From assembly GCF_008831285.2 (NCBI RefSeq), contig NC_045145.1:21264802-21328801 (forward strand): 64,000 nt of DNA, in the 5' to 3' direction. The first letter of the stretch is position 1; each line of letters starts with the position of its first letter. This stretch comes from Nymphaea colorata (taxonomy: Eukaryota; Streptophyta; Magnoliopsida; Nymphaeales; Nymphaeaceae). The position numbers and the translations under genes are program-made. A model generated the notes under the pieces. That model worked only from the letters and a program-made list of their open reading frames with translations, did no database searches and was not told where the DNA came from. Shown here piece after piece: positions 10,140 through 20,329 of this stretch.

Positions 10140-11430
10140 TTTGGCAGAGGAATTAATGGCGTCATTCAATCTTTCTTGCAATACTCTGGTTACCTTGGTG
10201 AACGCGATGATGGGATTTGTGGACTTGCCCTCTTTTAAGATGATAAGGAATCAGGATTTAGAGTCCCATCATTTGCTCACAATTCCTAAAAGTCGAGAAA
10301 GATCGTTTTCTGAGGACCTTCATCTGCTGTATGTCAGGATTCGCGAGGCCAACTTTCTGCATCTTCAAATCCCCTGCTTCTGATGAAAATGGAAGTCAAG
10401 CGGACATGTGATAGAGTCGGGAGTCCACTCCTGATGTCCCGTGTTTGCCGATGGCGAGATATTTCATCTTCTGCAGAAAGATTACAAACCAGCAAATCCC
10501 CCTGTACGAATGTTTTATATTGTGAAGGGAAATAAAGAATTATACAGTTTTGCTCGCACATCTTCACTCCCTCAATTCCTCTTCAGCTCTTTCTCGAGAC
10601 TCGGAATTCATGAACTTGTTTTCTTTTTTCTGCAGACAAACATAAATTACTGTCGAGTGCCTCGATGCTTCTGCTTCTGTAAAGAGTTAAACATGGCTGT
10701 CCACATAACGAGCAAGAGCCGATGTGGGCTCCCTTGAGTTCAAAGAAGAATAAAATTCTGTTACATGAATCAAAACTAAAGCAAACAAATGTTGAATTCC
10801 ATTGAAGATGCTGAGTTTTTCTTTTGATGATGAGGAGAAGAACCACGCGGTTTCTTTCTTGACGTTCGATGATAATGTAGCTTCACTTTACCATGTCCTT
10901 TTCCAAATATTCCGCAGCTTTGAGAGATGAACCCAAAGTCTTCAACTTGACACGATCACCAAGCGAGAGCCATGAATTGCTTCCGAAAAGATCTCCAGCT
11001 TTCTAAGTTCAAATCCACATGGCTTGTCAAGGCCATGTCTCTGGTAGTCACATCATCATATTCATGCTTTCTCTTTTAAAGACAAAATTCGTCTGACATA
11101 AGCGAATACATCATTTTTGACTTCACGTTTTTGCATGATTTGGATTAGTGAAATCTTTGGGTTCCTTCTTCCTCAATTATTATTCTTTCTTTCCTGCGTT
11201 TACCGGCATTCGGGATCAACCGCACCTATCTGGATTGGACCTGGATCCGGCTGCTAGATCTGGATCATTTTGTTTAGATGCTTACTTTTGAATGAAATTT
11301 TGGGTACAAATTAAAAAAAATAAACAGAAACCAAAGACAATCTCTAAGCAACATCAAAGAACCTAAGATCTTTTGTACAGCCACCACATCGGCTATAAGC
11401 AAAGGTTTCGACATCATATATTTTAGAAAA
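10140..11430 (+). repeat. 3'-UTR and tail modules of unit B
   Basis: The order is: 3'-UTR block 10140-10600, tail module 10680-11160 (a direct, diverged copy of the hairpin arm), and end module 11190-11430 (match to 5270-5560). This is the most complete unit and serves as the reference for the relics upstream. Confidence 0.65.
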
Positions 11431-12739
11431 ATTTTTTGTCTTATATAAAAAATTTAATTAAAAATTTTATTTTTTAATTTTAAATGGATTGGGCCAGGCC
11501 AGGCCCAGGCCAGGCCCAGGCCGAGACCCGGGCTATCGGGCCGAGCCGGGGCCAGGCCCGATGCGCACCCTACATGCACCTCCTATCCCCAAAAGTGGGT
11601 GGCCCCAAAATGGTAATTTATGCCTAGCTGATACTACACACTTGGAACCGGACATAAGCGTGGGAGTAGGACATAGTAAAGTTATTGTTTCTGTTTTCAT
11701 TTATTCTAATATTTTTTTGTTTAATAATTCATCATTTGAAAAATAAATAATGTAGATAATGAATATGTGTGTTTGTTTGTTCAAAAATTTATTGATCTTA
11801 TGCATGAAGTAGGCTCTTATCGCATTGAACTTTAGCATTGTCCCCACAAAGATTAGCCACACCAGCAATATATATCTCTTGTAGGAAAGCCACAAAAAGA
11901 ACACTCCTCAACTGATCATAAAACTAAAAATATTGGAAAATGTTTAAAATCTCACATGCTGCATGACTTCATCAAGACTGTCCGCTTAGACTTTGTAAGC
12001 AAAAGTGAGTTAAAAAAAACCGACACAGAAAGTAGGACCCCTACCATTCACTCGGAGTTGAGTGAGAACTTTGGCTTTCTACTGGGCAGAGGGTCTTTGC
12101 CATTCAACTGGAGTTGAAGAAAATGAAAATGCCTGACTCTTGTTGTGAATTCAGTCTGCCATTCAAACTGAGTAGTCAAAGTACTAGTTTCTCTCTATAT
12201 GTATAGAACACTATTGTGTATTAATAATTGGGTTTGGTAGCAACTTGTAAAACCTATTGCATATAATTTTACATCAAGATTGACAAATATCGGTTCAAGA
12301 GGAGACCTTTTCTGAGTTCCTTAGAATGGAGAAAGGAATGCTCTCCCAATAAAAGTAAGTTTGGGCATGGCTCGGCCCAACTATTAAAATCGGAGCTCCA
12401 TCCTGGAGCCCATTAAATTAAAAAAATATATTTTTTAATTTAAAATAATATATAAATATGATTAATCATAATAAAATATTATATATATATATTAATAAAA
12501 TAAATATTTTAAAAAAAAATATCGAGGCCAATTGGGCCGGTTCGATAGCCCAGGCCCGAGTCTGGGTACCTACTGGTGGCCACATGGCTTGTCACAATCA
12601 TGTCTCTGTTGCTTATGTACTACACAGTCCACTCATGTAACAATAATGTTATGATGATGATAAAAATGATTGTTAAATAACTTTATTTAAGTTTAAATTT
12701 GAATTTCATTGATGTAAAAAAAGGGAAAAAATAAACGCA

Positions 12740-12771
<32 letters not shown>

Positions 12772-13380
12772 TCATGTTTTCTGGCTTTTTCATTCAACTT
12801 GTGTTATTTTTTTCGTTAATATCACGATATCTGTGGCAATGGGTCGGAGAGAAATTCAATGTAAAAGCACAAGACCAGGGCATGGTTCATTCTAGACAGG
12901 TGAAAGTAGGCTCGGTCCAAACTCGATCTTATTTTGGTCTTCTTTGAGTCCTAACCCTTAGTATCCAGACAGCATCTACTGCTTGCAGAGCACAGTTTAT
13001 CATACATATTAGCTGGGCCTCCATAGCTCCTTGCTGTAATTGAACTCTCCAGCATTTTCATAGTAGAGCCATGTACATGTAACTCTCCACCAGAAAAGGC
13101 CATCATGCACATGGAAAAGGGAAGGGAAGATCAACAATTGAGTTCATGTCAATGAACATAGCGAGCCACTTGCCAAGCAAGATCCATGAATTGCTTAGGA
13201 AAAGGCTTCCATCCCCCAGCATTCTAAAAATTAGAGAGTCCCCACTTAACATGCTCAGGCCACGACAAGTAGAGATCTACATGCCTTGTCTATGTCAAGT
13301 ACATGCTTCCCTACTACCGGTTATATTCATCTCTTCTCTTCTTCTGTTAAATCTTGTCTGGAACAAGTGAAAACATTATT
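11431..13380. other. Intergenic, GGCCC-rich and AT-rich blocks, no gene
   Basis: GC-rich runs built from GGGCC/CCAGG words occur at 11485-11570 and 12520-12560 beside very AT-rich cores (for example 12415-12515). They resemble 18700-19030. A TA microsatellite lies at about 12740-12772. A relic of the array tail module occupies about 13160-13390. Confidence 0.5.
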
Positions 13381-13389
13381 TGCGACCTG

Positions 13390-13540
13390 CGAAGGACTGA
13401 GTCTAAGTGTCATCTACATTGATATTCATGCCCACAGACAGTAAGCGTCGGTTGGACAGCCCCGCTTGCCAGTTGCCTCACATGGCATCCACCTTTTCGT
13501 ATTTATTCTTCTTCACTGTTTCCGTCGACGAAGGTGCAAG
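13390..13540 (+). repeat. 5'-flank relic of unit C
   Basis: It contains CATTGATATTCATG and CCTCACATGGCATCCACCTT, followed by a TATTTATTCTTCTT block matching 9510-9610. It lies some 570 nt before the copy C promoter, separated by AT-rich insertions, an A run (13814-13830) and a 30-nt T run (13918-13947). Confidence 0.6.
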
Positions 13541-13916
13541 TAGTCTTAGCTGAGTGGACCGGACCACTTTGAGCGCTTGATCGATAAGACTCTGAGTGGT
13601 CCATAAGACTATCTTCCGGCTGACATCAGTAAAGGACTTAGTGATCTAATATATATATATATATATAAAGAATAAAGCGGTTTCCGACGTTAGCAGAAGT
13701 CTTTTTTTTTTCACAAAAAAGTTGTTCTTAATTAGAGACTGTATGCAACAGGGGAGGACAAGAAAAGCCCTTTGAATTAAAAGTGTATAACTGAGATATT
13801 AATATATTTCGGCAAAAAAAAAAAAAAAAACTACTAATGGGGCGGCTTCTCATTAAGTCAATTTCTAGCTTGAATGAAAGCAACTGGCGGTAGCCATTCT
13901 ATGCCATTCGTTTTGT

Positions 13917-13949
<33 letters not shown>

Positions 13950-14111
13950 CTTCTTTCTCGTGGCTTTTGACACGATGCTTAAGAGAACAATGTGAATCTT
14001 GAAAAAAAACGAGACGACCGACTTCACGAAATTGTGAAGCTCACTAGATGGCAAGCAATTGGGAAGTCCATATCCACGATTCTTGAGGTCGGAATGATCG
14101 TCATCCTTGCC

Positions 14112-14118
14112 TATATAA
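14112..14118 (+). promoter_or_regulatory. TATA box of small-protein copy C
   Basis: TATATAA lies 108 nt before the ATG at 14220 in the same CTATATAAACAG context as A and B. The TGACG half-site seen upstream in A and B is changed to TTCACGAAA here. Confidence 0.75.
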
Positions 14119-14219
14119 ACAGCAGAAGCTCCGGAATTAATCCCACAGCCTTCTCCGGCCATCGCCTCCACCCACTACTAATTGCAACCACCAGCACCTT
14201 CTGCCTTCTTGTCTTACAA

Positions 14220-14474
14220 ATGGAAAGCTTAGCTAGCTTTGAGGGACTCTGCCTAGCGGTTCCCCTCGTCTTCTTTCTCCTCTTCCTCTTCATGGCCATG
14301 GAGTTCTCTTGGAACAACCAGAGCATTGGCTTGCCCCCAGATGCTTGCTTCCCCTCAAACCAAAAATGGCTCGGTCGGCACCAAGATCATCTTCCTGTTA
14401 CCAGGGTACTCGGTTCCCCAATCCCTCTTGACCACATAATTGGTGGTCAGAAATTGATGTATTCTTTCCAGTGA
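14220..14474 (+). CDS. Small single-pass membrane protein, array copy C (84 aa)
   Basis: Intronless frame of 84 residues, the closest relative of copy B. It has the hydrophobic span at about 10-28, then EFSWNNQSIG, LPPDACFPSN, a basic/His segment, IIGGQK and the C-terminus MYSFQ. The frame continues open for 76 codons upstream through the promoter, but the TATA position and comparison with B place the start at 14220. The 3' block of this copy happens to be open for 144 codons (14506-14940). That frame is broken in A and shorter in B, so I treat it as 3'-UTR. No canonical AATAAA is kept at the expected site (GAAATTAAAG near 14933), so 3' processing may differ. Function is unknown. Confidence 0.74.
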   Translation: MESLASFEGLCLAVPLVFFLLFLFMAMEFSWNNQSIGLPPDACFPSNQKWLGRHQDHLPVTRVLGSPIPLDHIIGGQKLMYSFQ

Positions 14475-14569
14475 AGCACCCCAAGAAGTTGATGGACTTC
14501 GTCGAATGTGGCATTCAAGATCGACACCTGCTATTGTAAATCAGACGGGTTGGAAGAATTTCTTTTTGG

Positions 14570-15610
14570 CAAAGCAATCAATGGCGTCATTCGATCTTTC
14601 CTGCAACAGTCTGGTTATCTTGGTGAATGTGATGTTGGCGTTTGTGGAATTGCCTTCTCGTAAGATGAAATGGAATCAGGATTTAGAATCCCACCATTTG
14701 CTCACAATTTCTAGAAGTCGAGAAAGATCACCCTGTGCTGAAGACCTTCATCTTCTGTATGTCGGGATTCGCGAGGCTAACTTTTCTGTACCTTCAAATC
14801 CCCTTCTTCTGATGAAAATGGAAGTCCTGCGGAGATGTGAAGGAGTCGGCGGGAATCCCCTCCATAGCGAGATCTTTCATCTTCTGGAGAAAGATTATAA
14901 ACCCCCCTGTATAAGTCTTTGTATTGTGAAAGGAAATTAAAGAATTATACAGTTTTGTTCACACATCTTTCCTCCTTCAATTCATCTTCAAGTGTTTCTT
15001 GAAACTCGGAATTCATTAATTTCTTTGTTTTTTCTGCTGATGAACATAGATTGCTTTACATCACTCAACAGTAACTATAAATAAGATGAAACTCTTCTTT
15101 TGATTTATTACACCAATAAACGGCACATGGGTCGCCCGTATAAATGGTCGGAAAAGCCTGTCCCAGTGCCTCGTTCCAAGGCCTACAGATGTTTCGGCCT
15201 CTGTGAAGAGTTGAACCATGGTTGTCCATGTAACGAGCAAGAACCGACGCGGGCTCCCTTGATTCAGAGATAAACTCTGATATATGAATCAAAACTGAGC
15301 AATCAGATGTTGAATTCCATCGAAGATGCTGTGTTTTTCTTTTGACGATGAGGAAAACCACGTGGTTTCCTTCACGTTTGTGATTAAACACACTACCGGA
15401 ATATTGACTCTCGACGTAACACGCTTGGGTGCCCTTCACTTTTTTGTCGATGAAACTTCAGATACTCAAACAAACAACGCCATGAGAAAGCTCGCGCAGC
15501 ATTGGGACATGAGCCAAAGTTTCAACTTACACGATTCACAGAACCACACCTCCCTCTTACTGCCTGATCACGCAGGTAGATGCATCTTACAGGTCAATCG
15601 GCAATAGTAA
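14570..15610 (+). repeat. 3'-UTR and tail modules of unit C
   Basis: 3'-UTR block 14570-14990, then a tail module around 15180-15370 (GAACCGACGCGGGCTCCCTT, TTGAATTCCATCGAAGATGC) matching 7640-7790 and 10700-10860. After about 15380 the similarity fades and the unit is truncated. Confidence 0.6.
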
Positions 15611-15629
15611 GATCGGAAAATGTTTTTTT

Positions 15630-15920
15630 TTTAAGAGATTCATGAAACAGTGTGACATAGCACATAGTTTTATGAATTTGCACCGGCTTTATGTGGCAGA
15701 TTCAAGATTGGGGTAGGTTTTTTGAGTCCGATTTGTTGCTCTAACACAACATATAGTTATATAATTTGGTGTAAGTTCTTCTAGTCAGATTCATGAAACA
15801 CTATGACTCCGCATATAGTTATATAAATTTTAAAATCGGTTTTTTGAGTCAGATTCATTGTAACACGGCACATAATTATATAAATTTACCTCTAATTTAT
15901 GCTGCAAATTCATGAAACAG
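15630..15920. repeat. Imperfect tandem repeats of about 85-90 bp
   Basis: The phrase TTCATGAAACA...CATAGTTATATAA...TTTGAGTC(A/C)GATT recurs about three times. No coding potential is seen. Confidence 0.5.
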
Positions 15921-18900
15921 TAACCCACTTGACCAAGCAAGTGCTAAAATATATATTACTGGTTACCGCTCCCATGAAATTCAACCTTGTGATCCACATG
16001 GTGGGAGTGGATGATCCCTTGAATCTGCACAACAAAAAAGATGCACAAGGGCTGCGAGTCGTTTAAGAATTGGGCAGCCATGAAAATGCCACAATTTTCT
16101 GATCTAAAAAAGGCTATTTCAGTTCAGAGACACAGAAATCCGCCATTAAAATCCACAATTTTTTGATCGATTTCAGATGGACAACATAGAAGTCCAAATA
16201 CATGGTCAAATTTGATGACAACACAGATTATTTCAGGGGTACTGCAAATATTTGTAAGCTTTTATAGATTCCAAAGGACCCCTTTGGAATCTAGAGCATC
16301 AAATATCTGGTGATGGATTGAGTTGTATCTTCAAGCCTGCCAGACTTAAAATTTTGCTGAAACTATCAAACCAGTACTGAACATACGAAGATTGAAATCC
16401 GCCGGCCAATCTCTATCGTCAGATGGTTTTTTTTATATTTTGTGATACTAAAAATTGTTTTAAATGATGCATTCCACGACAGTAGTTGATTGGCCACAGT
16501 TTTTATCCAATGAAACGCACCATTTGCGACGGTTTTTTGCCATCATAAAATTTTAAAAAACATCCTGCTATAAATGTAGACGGCTAATTTTTTTAACATA
16601 CGAATATGTACATCATTGCTTTCGTCATGGGTCCAAACGGTTTGGATTCAGATTGGATATCCGAATGACTCTAAACTTCTTTAGTCCAATCCGAAAAAAT
16701 CATACCTGCTCAATAATTGGAGCCAGTACCACTTTTCTGCTCGACGTCATAATTTTTCCATCAAAAGTATTCCACTATGACTAAATTTCGATTGAGAAAT
16801 TCAAGAGTGCCGCGGATACGGACTGGTTAATTCTGACCTATGCCCATGCTCATGTGTGTGTGTGTGCAGGCACACGCTTACGGATATCGACAGCTTTTTG
16901 CAATGATCAAATATATATATATATGTGTGTGTATCATGATCTCACAAATAACGGGAAAAACATGTTGCTTGCACTATTTTATCTCTGCTCTCAGGGTCTT
17001 AGGCAGATTCGGACCTAGGTGGACACTGGTATACCCATCAACAAGTGTCGTGCATCTACCGTTTGTAGCTTAAAAGAATAGTGTCCACAAGAATCAAATT
17101 AACGACCAATCTTTCACTTGCCCGCCAGTTGTGCTACGCCCCTCGAGCCCTTGATCAGGTTTCAGTGAGTTAACTAGGTGCCTGAGGGGATTTTATGGTT
17201 CAGATACCTTGCCCAGATCAGATCCAGCAAAGTCTGTCACAGGAAAAACCATAACCGGATCACAAGCAGCAACAATATTGTTTTCTAAAACATCTACCTA
17301 GAGATTAAGGTGTGTCGATTTTAGCTGGAACTCATGCTAGAGCCAATTAAGCTTGAGTGAAGTTTGACAGTTCTTTTAATAACCAGTACCAGCAAATGTA
17401 AGCTAAATACTGGATCGGACCACTTTCGTTTCTCCAAACCCAGATCCTGTGGAATCCACCAGTACCATGGATCGTATCATTTTTGACCCATGGGCCTTCA
17501 ATTTTCTCATCCTCTCGCTCACATTATAGAGACCCACTTGTGGTGTCCATTTGCACACCTAAAAGGAACCATGGCACTTGAGCAAGGGAACAGACCCATG
17601 TGCATAACCATGGGAAACGTAGACCCACTTGTCTCCTTTAAGAGTCACCAACTGGGTTCGTTAAAGATAGTAGCCATCGAACCTAGACCAAGTAGCTCAT
17701 GTCTACAACAATCAACCCGATCTTGTCTAGAAAAGTCCCCATGTGATGAGTCCCAATTACATGACCCCACATGTAGTTGTGAACCTCATGAGTCTAGTGA
17801 GCTCGATCACCTTTTGTTATTTATTTCTCTTATCAGTTAAGCAACAAGTGGGTGCGGTTGATGGACTAGGTCAGGCCTACTTTTGGTTTGATTAAAGCCC
17901 AACTCCTTGGTTTAGTGAGCCTTCTTCTTCGTGTTCTTAGATAGTGATATATCAAAGTGGGTTTTAGTAAGACATTTATTGGGCCAAGGTCACTTGCATT
18001 TAAGGCCGCTTTCTTTTCTTTGAGACCTCAGACGATTCCCAGTCCTCCAGATATTTAAAGAAAAGCTTCTTACGTTTGGGCTGTTAGGGCCATGTATAAC
18101 ATGGCATTTTCCCTTCAGAAAAAAATTAATTACTTCACGTTGGACTAGCTTAAGGCATTTCATAAAGAGTTAACTTCATCCATCTTTCCAAGTTTTAATT
18201 TCTGGGTGAGTAGGAGTATTTTATTTTACCATACAAAAGAAAATTAAACCTTCCACTCAATTTTCCATCCTCTAAGATACATGGTCTGCTTTTCGTACCG
18301 CCTTCATCGTGTTTTAATTTGTACATCAATGGTCCCTCCTTTTTTAGCACAAAGAATTGATGTCTTGATATTTTAAAATGAAGACTGACTGCCTACTAGC
18401 CTCCACCCTATTCATTGCACCAACCTCCTTGAGATTATCTTTTTAAGTTTTTTTTTTTTTTCTTTTGTTTGAGGGTGAATGGTTCATATCCATTGCCCCA
18501 AAAAAAAGGAACTGCATCTTCCTTGTGCTCATCACCCTCAAGGTCAAGAGTTTGTGTTGGGACCCTAGAAGATAAGTGCACTTGTAACAGTGATCACGAG
18601 ATTTAAACATTTTTCTAAGTTTCAATTTAAGACAATTAATTGCAGAGAGATTAGACCAGAACCACAACTTATTTGGTCTAATGATATCTAATGTCTTTGA
18701 CTAAGGCTGGGTATCAAGCTGGGCCACCGGCAGGTACCCGGTACCGGGCCCGACTTGAGTCCCGGCCTAGACCCCAAAAAAATACACCAGGTCAACCCGA
18801 TAATTTATTTAGCTGTGGGCCGGGTGGGCTCGATAATTTTTTTAATATTTATGTTATTAATTGTTATATAAAAATATAATATTTTATTACAATTAATTAC

Positions 18901-19600
18901 ATTTACATATTATTTATATTAATATATATATATATATATACATATTAATTTAATCGAACCGAACTTGAGCTTGAGTTTTAATGGTCGGATCAAGCCTAGA
19001 ATTGAACTAGTTTTGGGCAGCGAGCCTGCCCGATGCCCAAGCTTATCTTTAACATTGGCTTGTTGCTTGTTGAATGGGAAGGAATTTCTAAGCGTCAACT
19101 TTTTATTGCTCTCCACATCTTTTTGTTGAGAGCAGTTACTGTAGTTGTTCCACTACCCAGAAAACTGTTTCTCCCCATCCAGATACAGGGATGTGCACGT
19201 GAACCTCACGGGGCACTGTGGCCTGTGGAACTCAACAAATTCATGCGTTTTCTTCTGTTTTCTATGGGCGCAGTAGTCCAAGTTTTCTGCTCAAATGCTG
19301 CCCTCCTTTTCTGCTTGAGAGATGACATAAAGTGTGTATGAGGTGTTTAACGTTAAGCTTATCTTGATTAGGGATTTACATGGTTTGAATTCCATTCGAA
19401 TCCAGCCTTTTATCAAATTTGACTTAATCGGACCCTATACCTAATTGGATTTATATTTGAATTCAGAGTTAATATCTTAAATGTAGTGCAGATCCCACTG
19501 GCATATGATATGGCATTTATGTGTAATTGGGCCATATCTTTATCAGATCTCAGTCTGGTATCAAAGCCTGACGCAGATTCAGTAATAAAACTGCACGCTG
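15921..19600. other. Intergenic stretch, no gene seen
   Basis: Only short frames of low coding character occur. 17515-17600 weakly recalls the array 5' flank (ACCCACTTGTGGTG...TTTGCAC). 18700-19030 is a GGCCC-rich plus AT-rich module like those near 11.5 and 12.5 kb, with a TA tract at about 18920-18940. Confidence 0.5.
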
Positions 19601-19808
19601 CATCTGAACTGATCAGGAAACCAACTCGGGATTCGAAATTGAATTGCTGATCAGAAATATGAGGTCCATTTACGTTCCTACCTCTGATATTGACGCCAGT
19701 CGATGCTTGTCACAAACAAGTGAGTTGTCAAAAATTAATGGTACCAACTTGACCCAATTGTGGAGCAGAGTACATCTCATGAGGACACATTAGAATGACG
19801 TCTTTTCC

Positions 19809-19815
19809 TATATAA
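19809..19815 (+). promoter_or_regulatory. TATA box of small-protein copy D
   Basis: TATATAA lies 99 nt before the ATG at 19908. A TGACGTC sequence lies just upstream at about 19796-19802, a full bZIP-type core. A CT microsatellite (19870-19893) sits in the presumed 5' leader. Confidence 0.7.
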
Positions 19816-19907
19816 ACATAGAACCGCAAGCTTCTTCATTGCCTTCGCAAGATTCAGTGGTGGTAGACCTTCTCTCTCTCTCTCTCTCTCTCCCTGAGAT
19901 AGAAACA

Positions 19908-20156
19908 ATGGAGGTCTTAGCTATCTTTGAGGGACATTGTGGTTTGTACCTTGCAGTTCCTTTTGTGTTGTTTCTCTACTTCCTGTTGATAGCCGTGGAG
20001 TTCTCTTGGAGCAACCAGGTCATTTACCTGCCCCCAGACGTATGCCTTCCTTCAAGCCACAGATGGTTTAGTGGGCATGAAGATGATCTCCTTCTTGGCG
20101 GATTGGGAGGTACAGATTCTTTTGGGTACATCGTTGGTAGCCGGAAAATTGGATGA
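19908..20156 (+). CDS. Small single-pass membrane protein, divergent copy D (82 aa)
   Basis: Intronless 82-residue frame, clearly homologous to copies A-C yet strongly diverged. It keeps LAVPFV before a hydrophobic stretch, then AVEFSW, LPPDVCLPSS, a W and an acidic/His segment, and ends in IVGSRKIG. It has a two-residue insertion near the N-terminus and lacks the SFQ end. The TATA-to-ATG spacing matches the others. The flanks are nearly unalignable apart from a short 3' block near 20230-20320, so the survival of an open, co-linear frame suggests selection on the protein. I chose the ATG at 19908 because the leader before it contains the CT repeat and an AACAATGG start context. Role unknown. 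Confidence 0.7.
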   Translation: MEVLAIFEGHCGLYLAVPFVLFLYFLLIAVEFSWSNQVIYLPPDVCLPSSHRWFSGHEDDLLLGGLGGTDSFGYIVGSRKIG

Positions 20157-20329
20157 GAACTTCAAGTGAAGAAACCCAAAATGCTTTGCTGACATTATCG
20201 AGGAGCAGGAAGTGATGGCTACCATCTTATTTATCATCATCATGCTATACTTTGGTTATCTTGATGAATCTCATGACGTTGGGATCCATGTGGTTTCTGT
20301 TGGATGAATGATCTCAGCGTAAAAAGCCC

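Noticed and set aside
15326-15607. 93-codon + frame after copy C
   Set aside because: Its first part is the reverse of the tail module seen in non-coding form elsewhere; not conserved in the other units.
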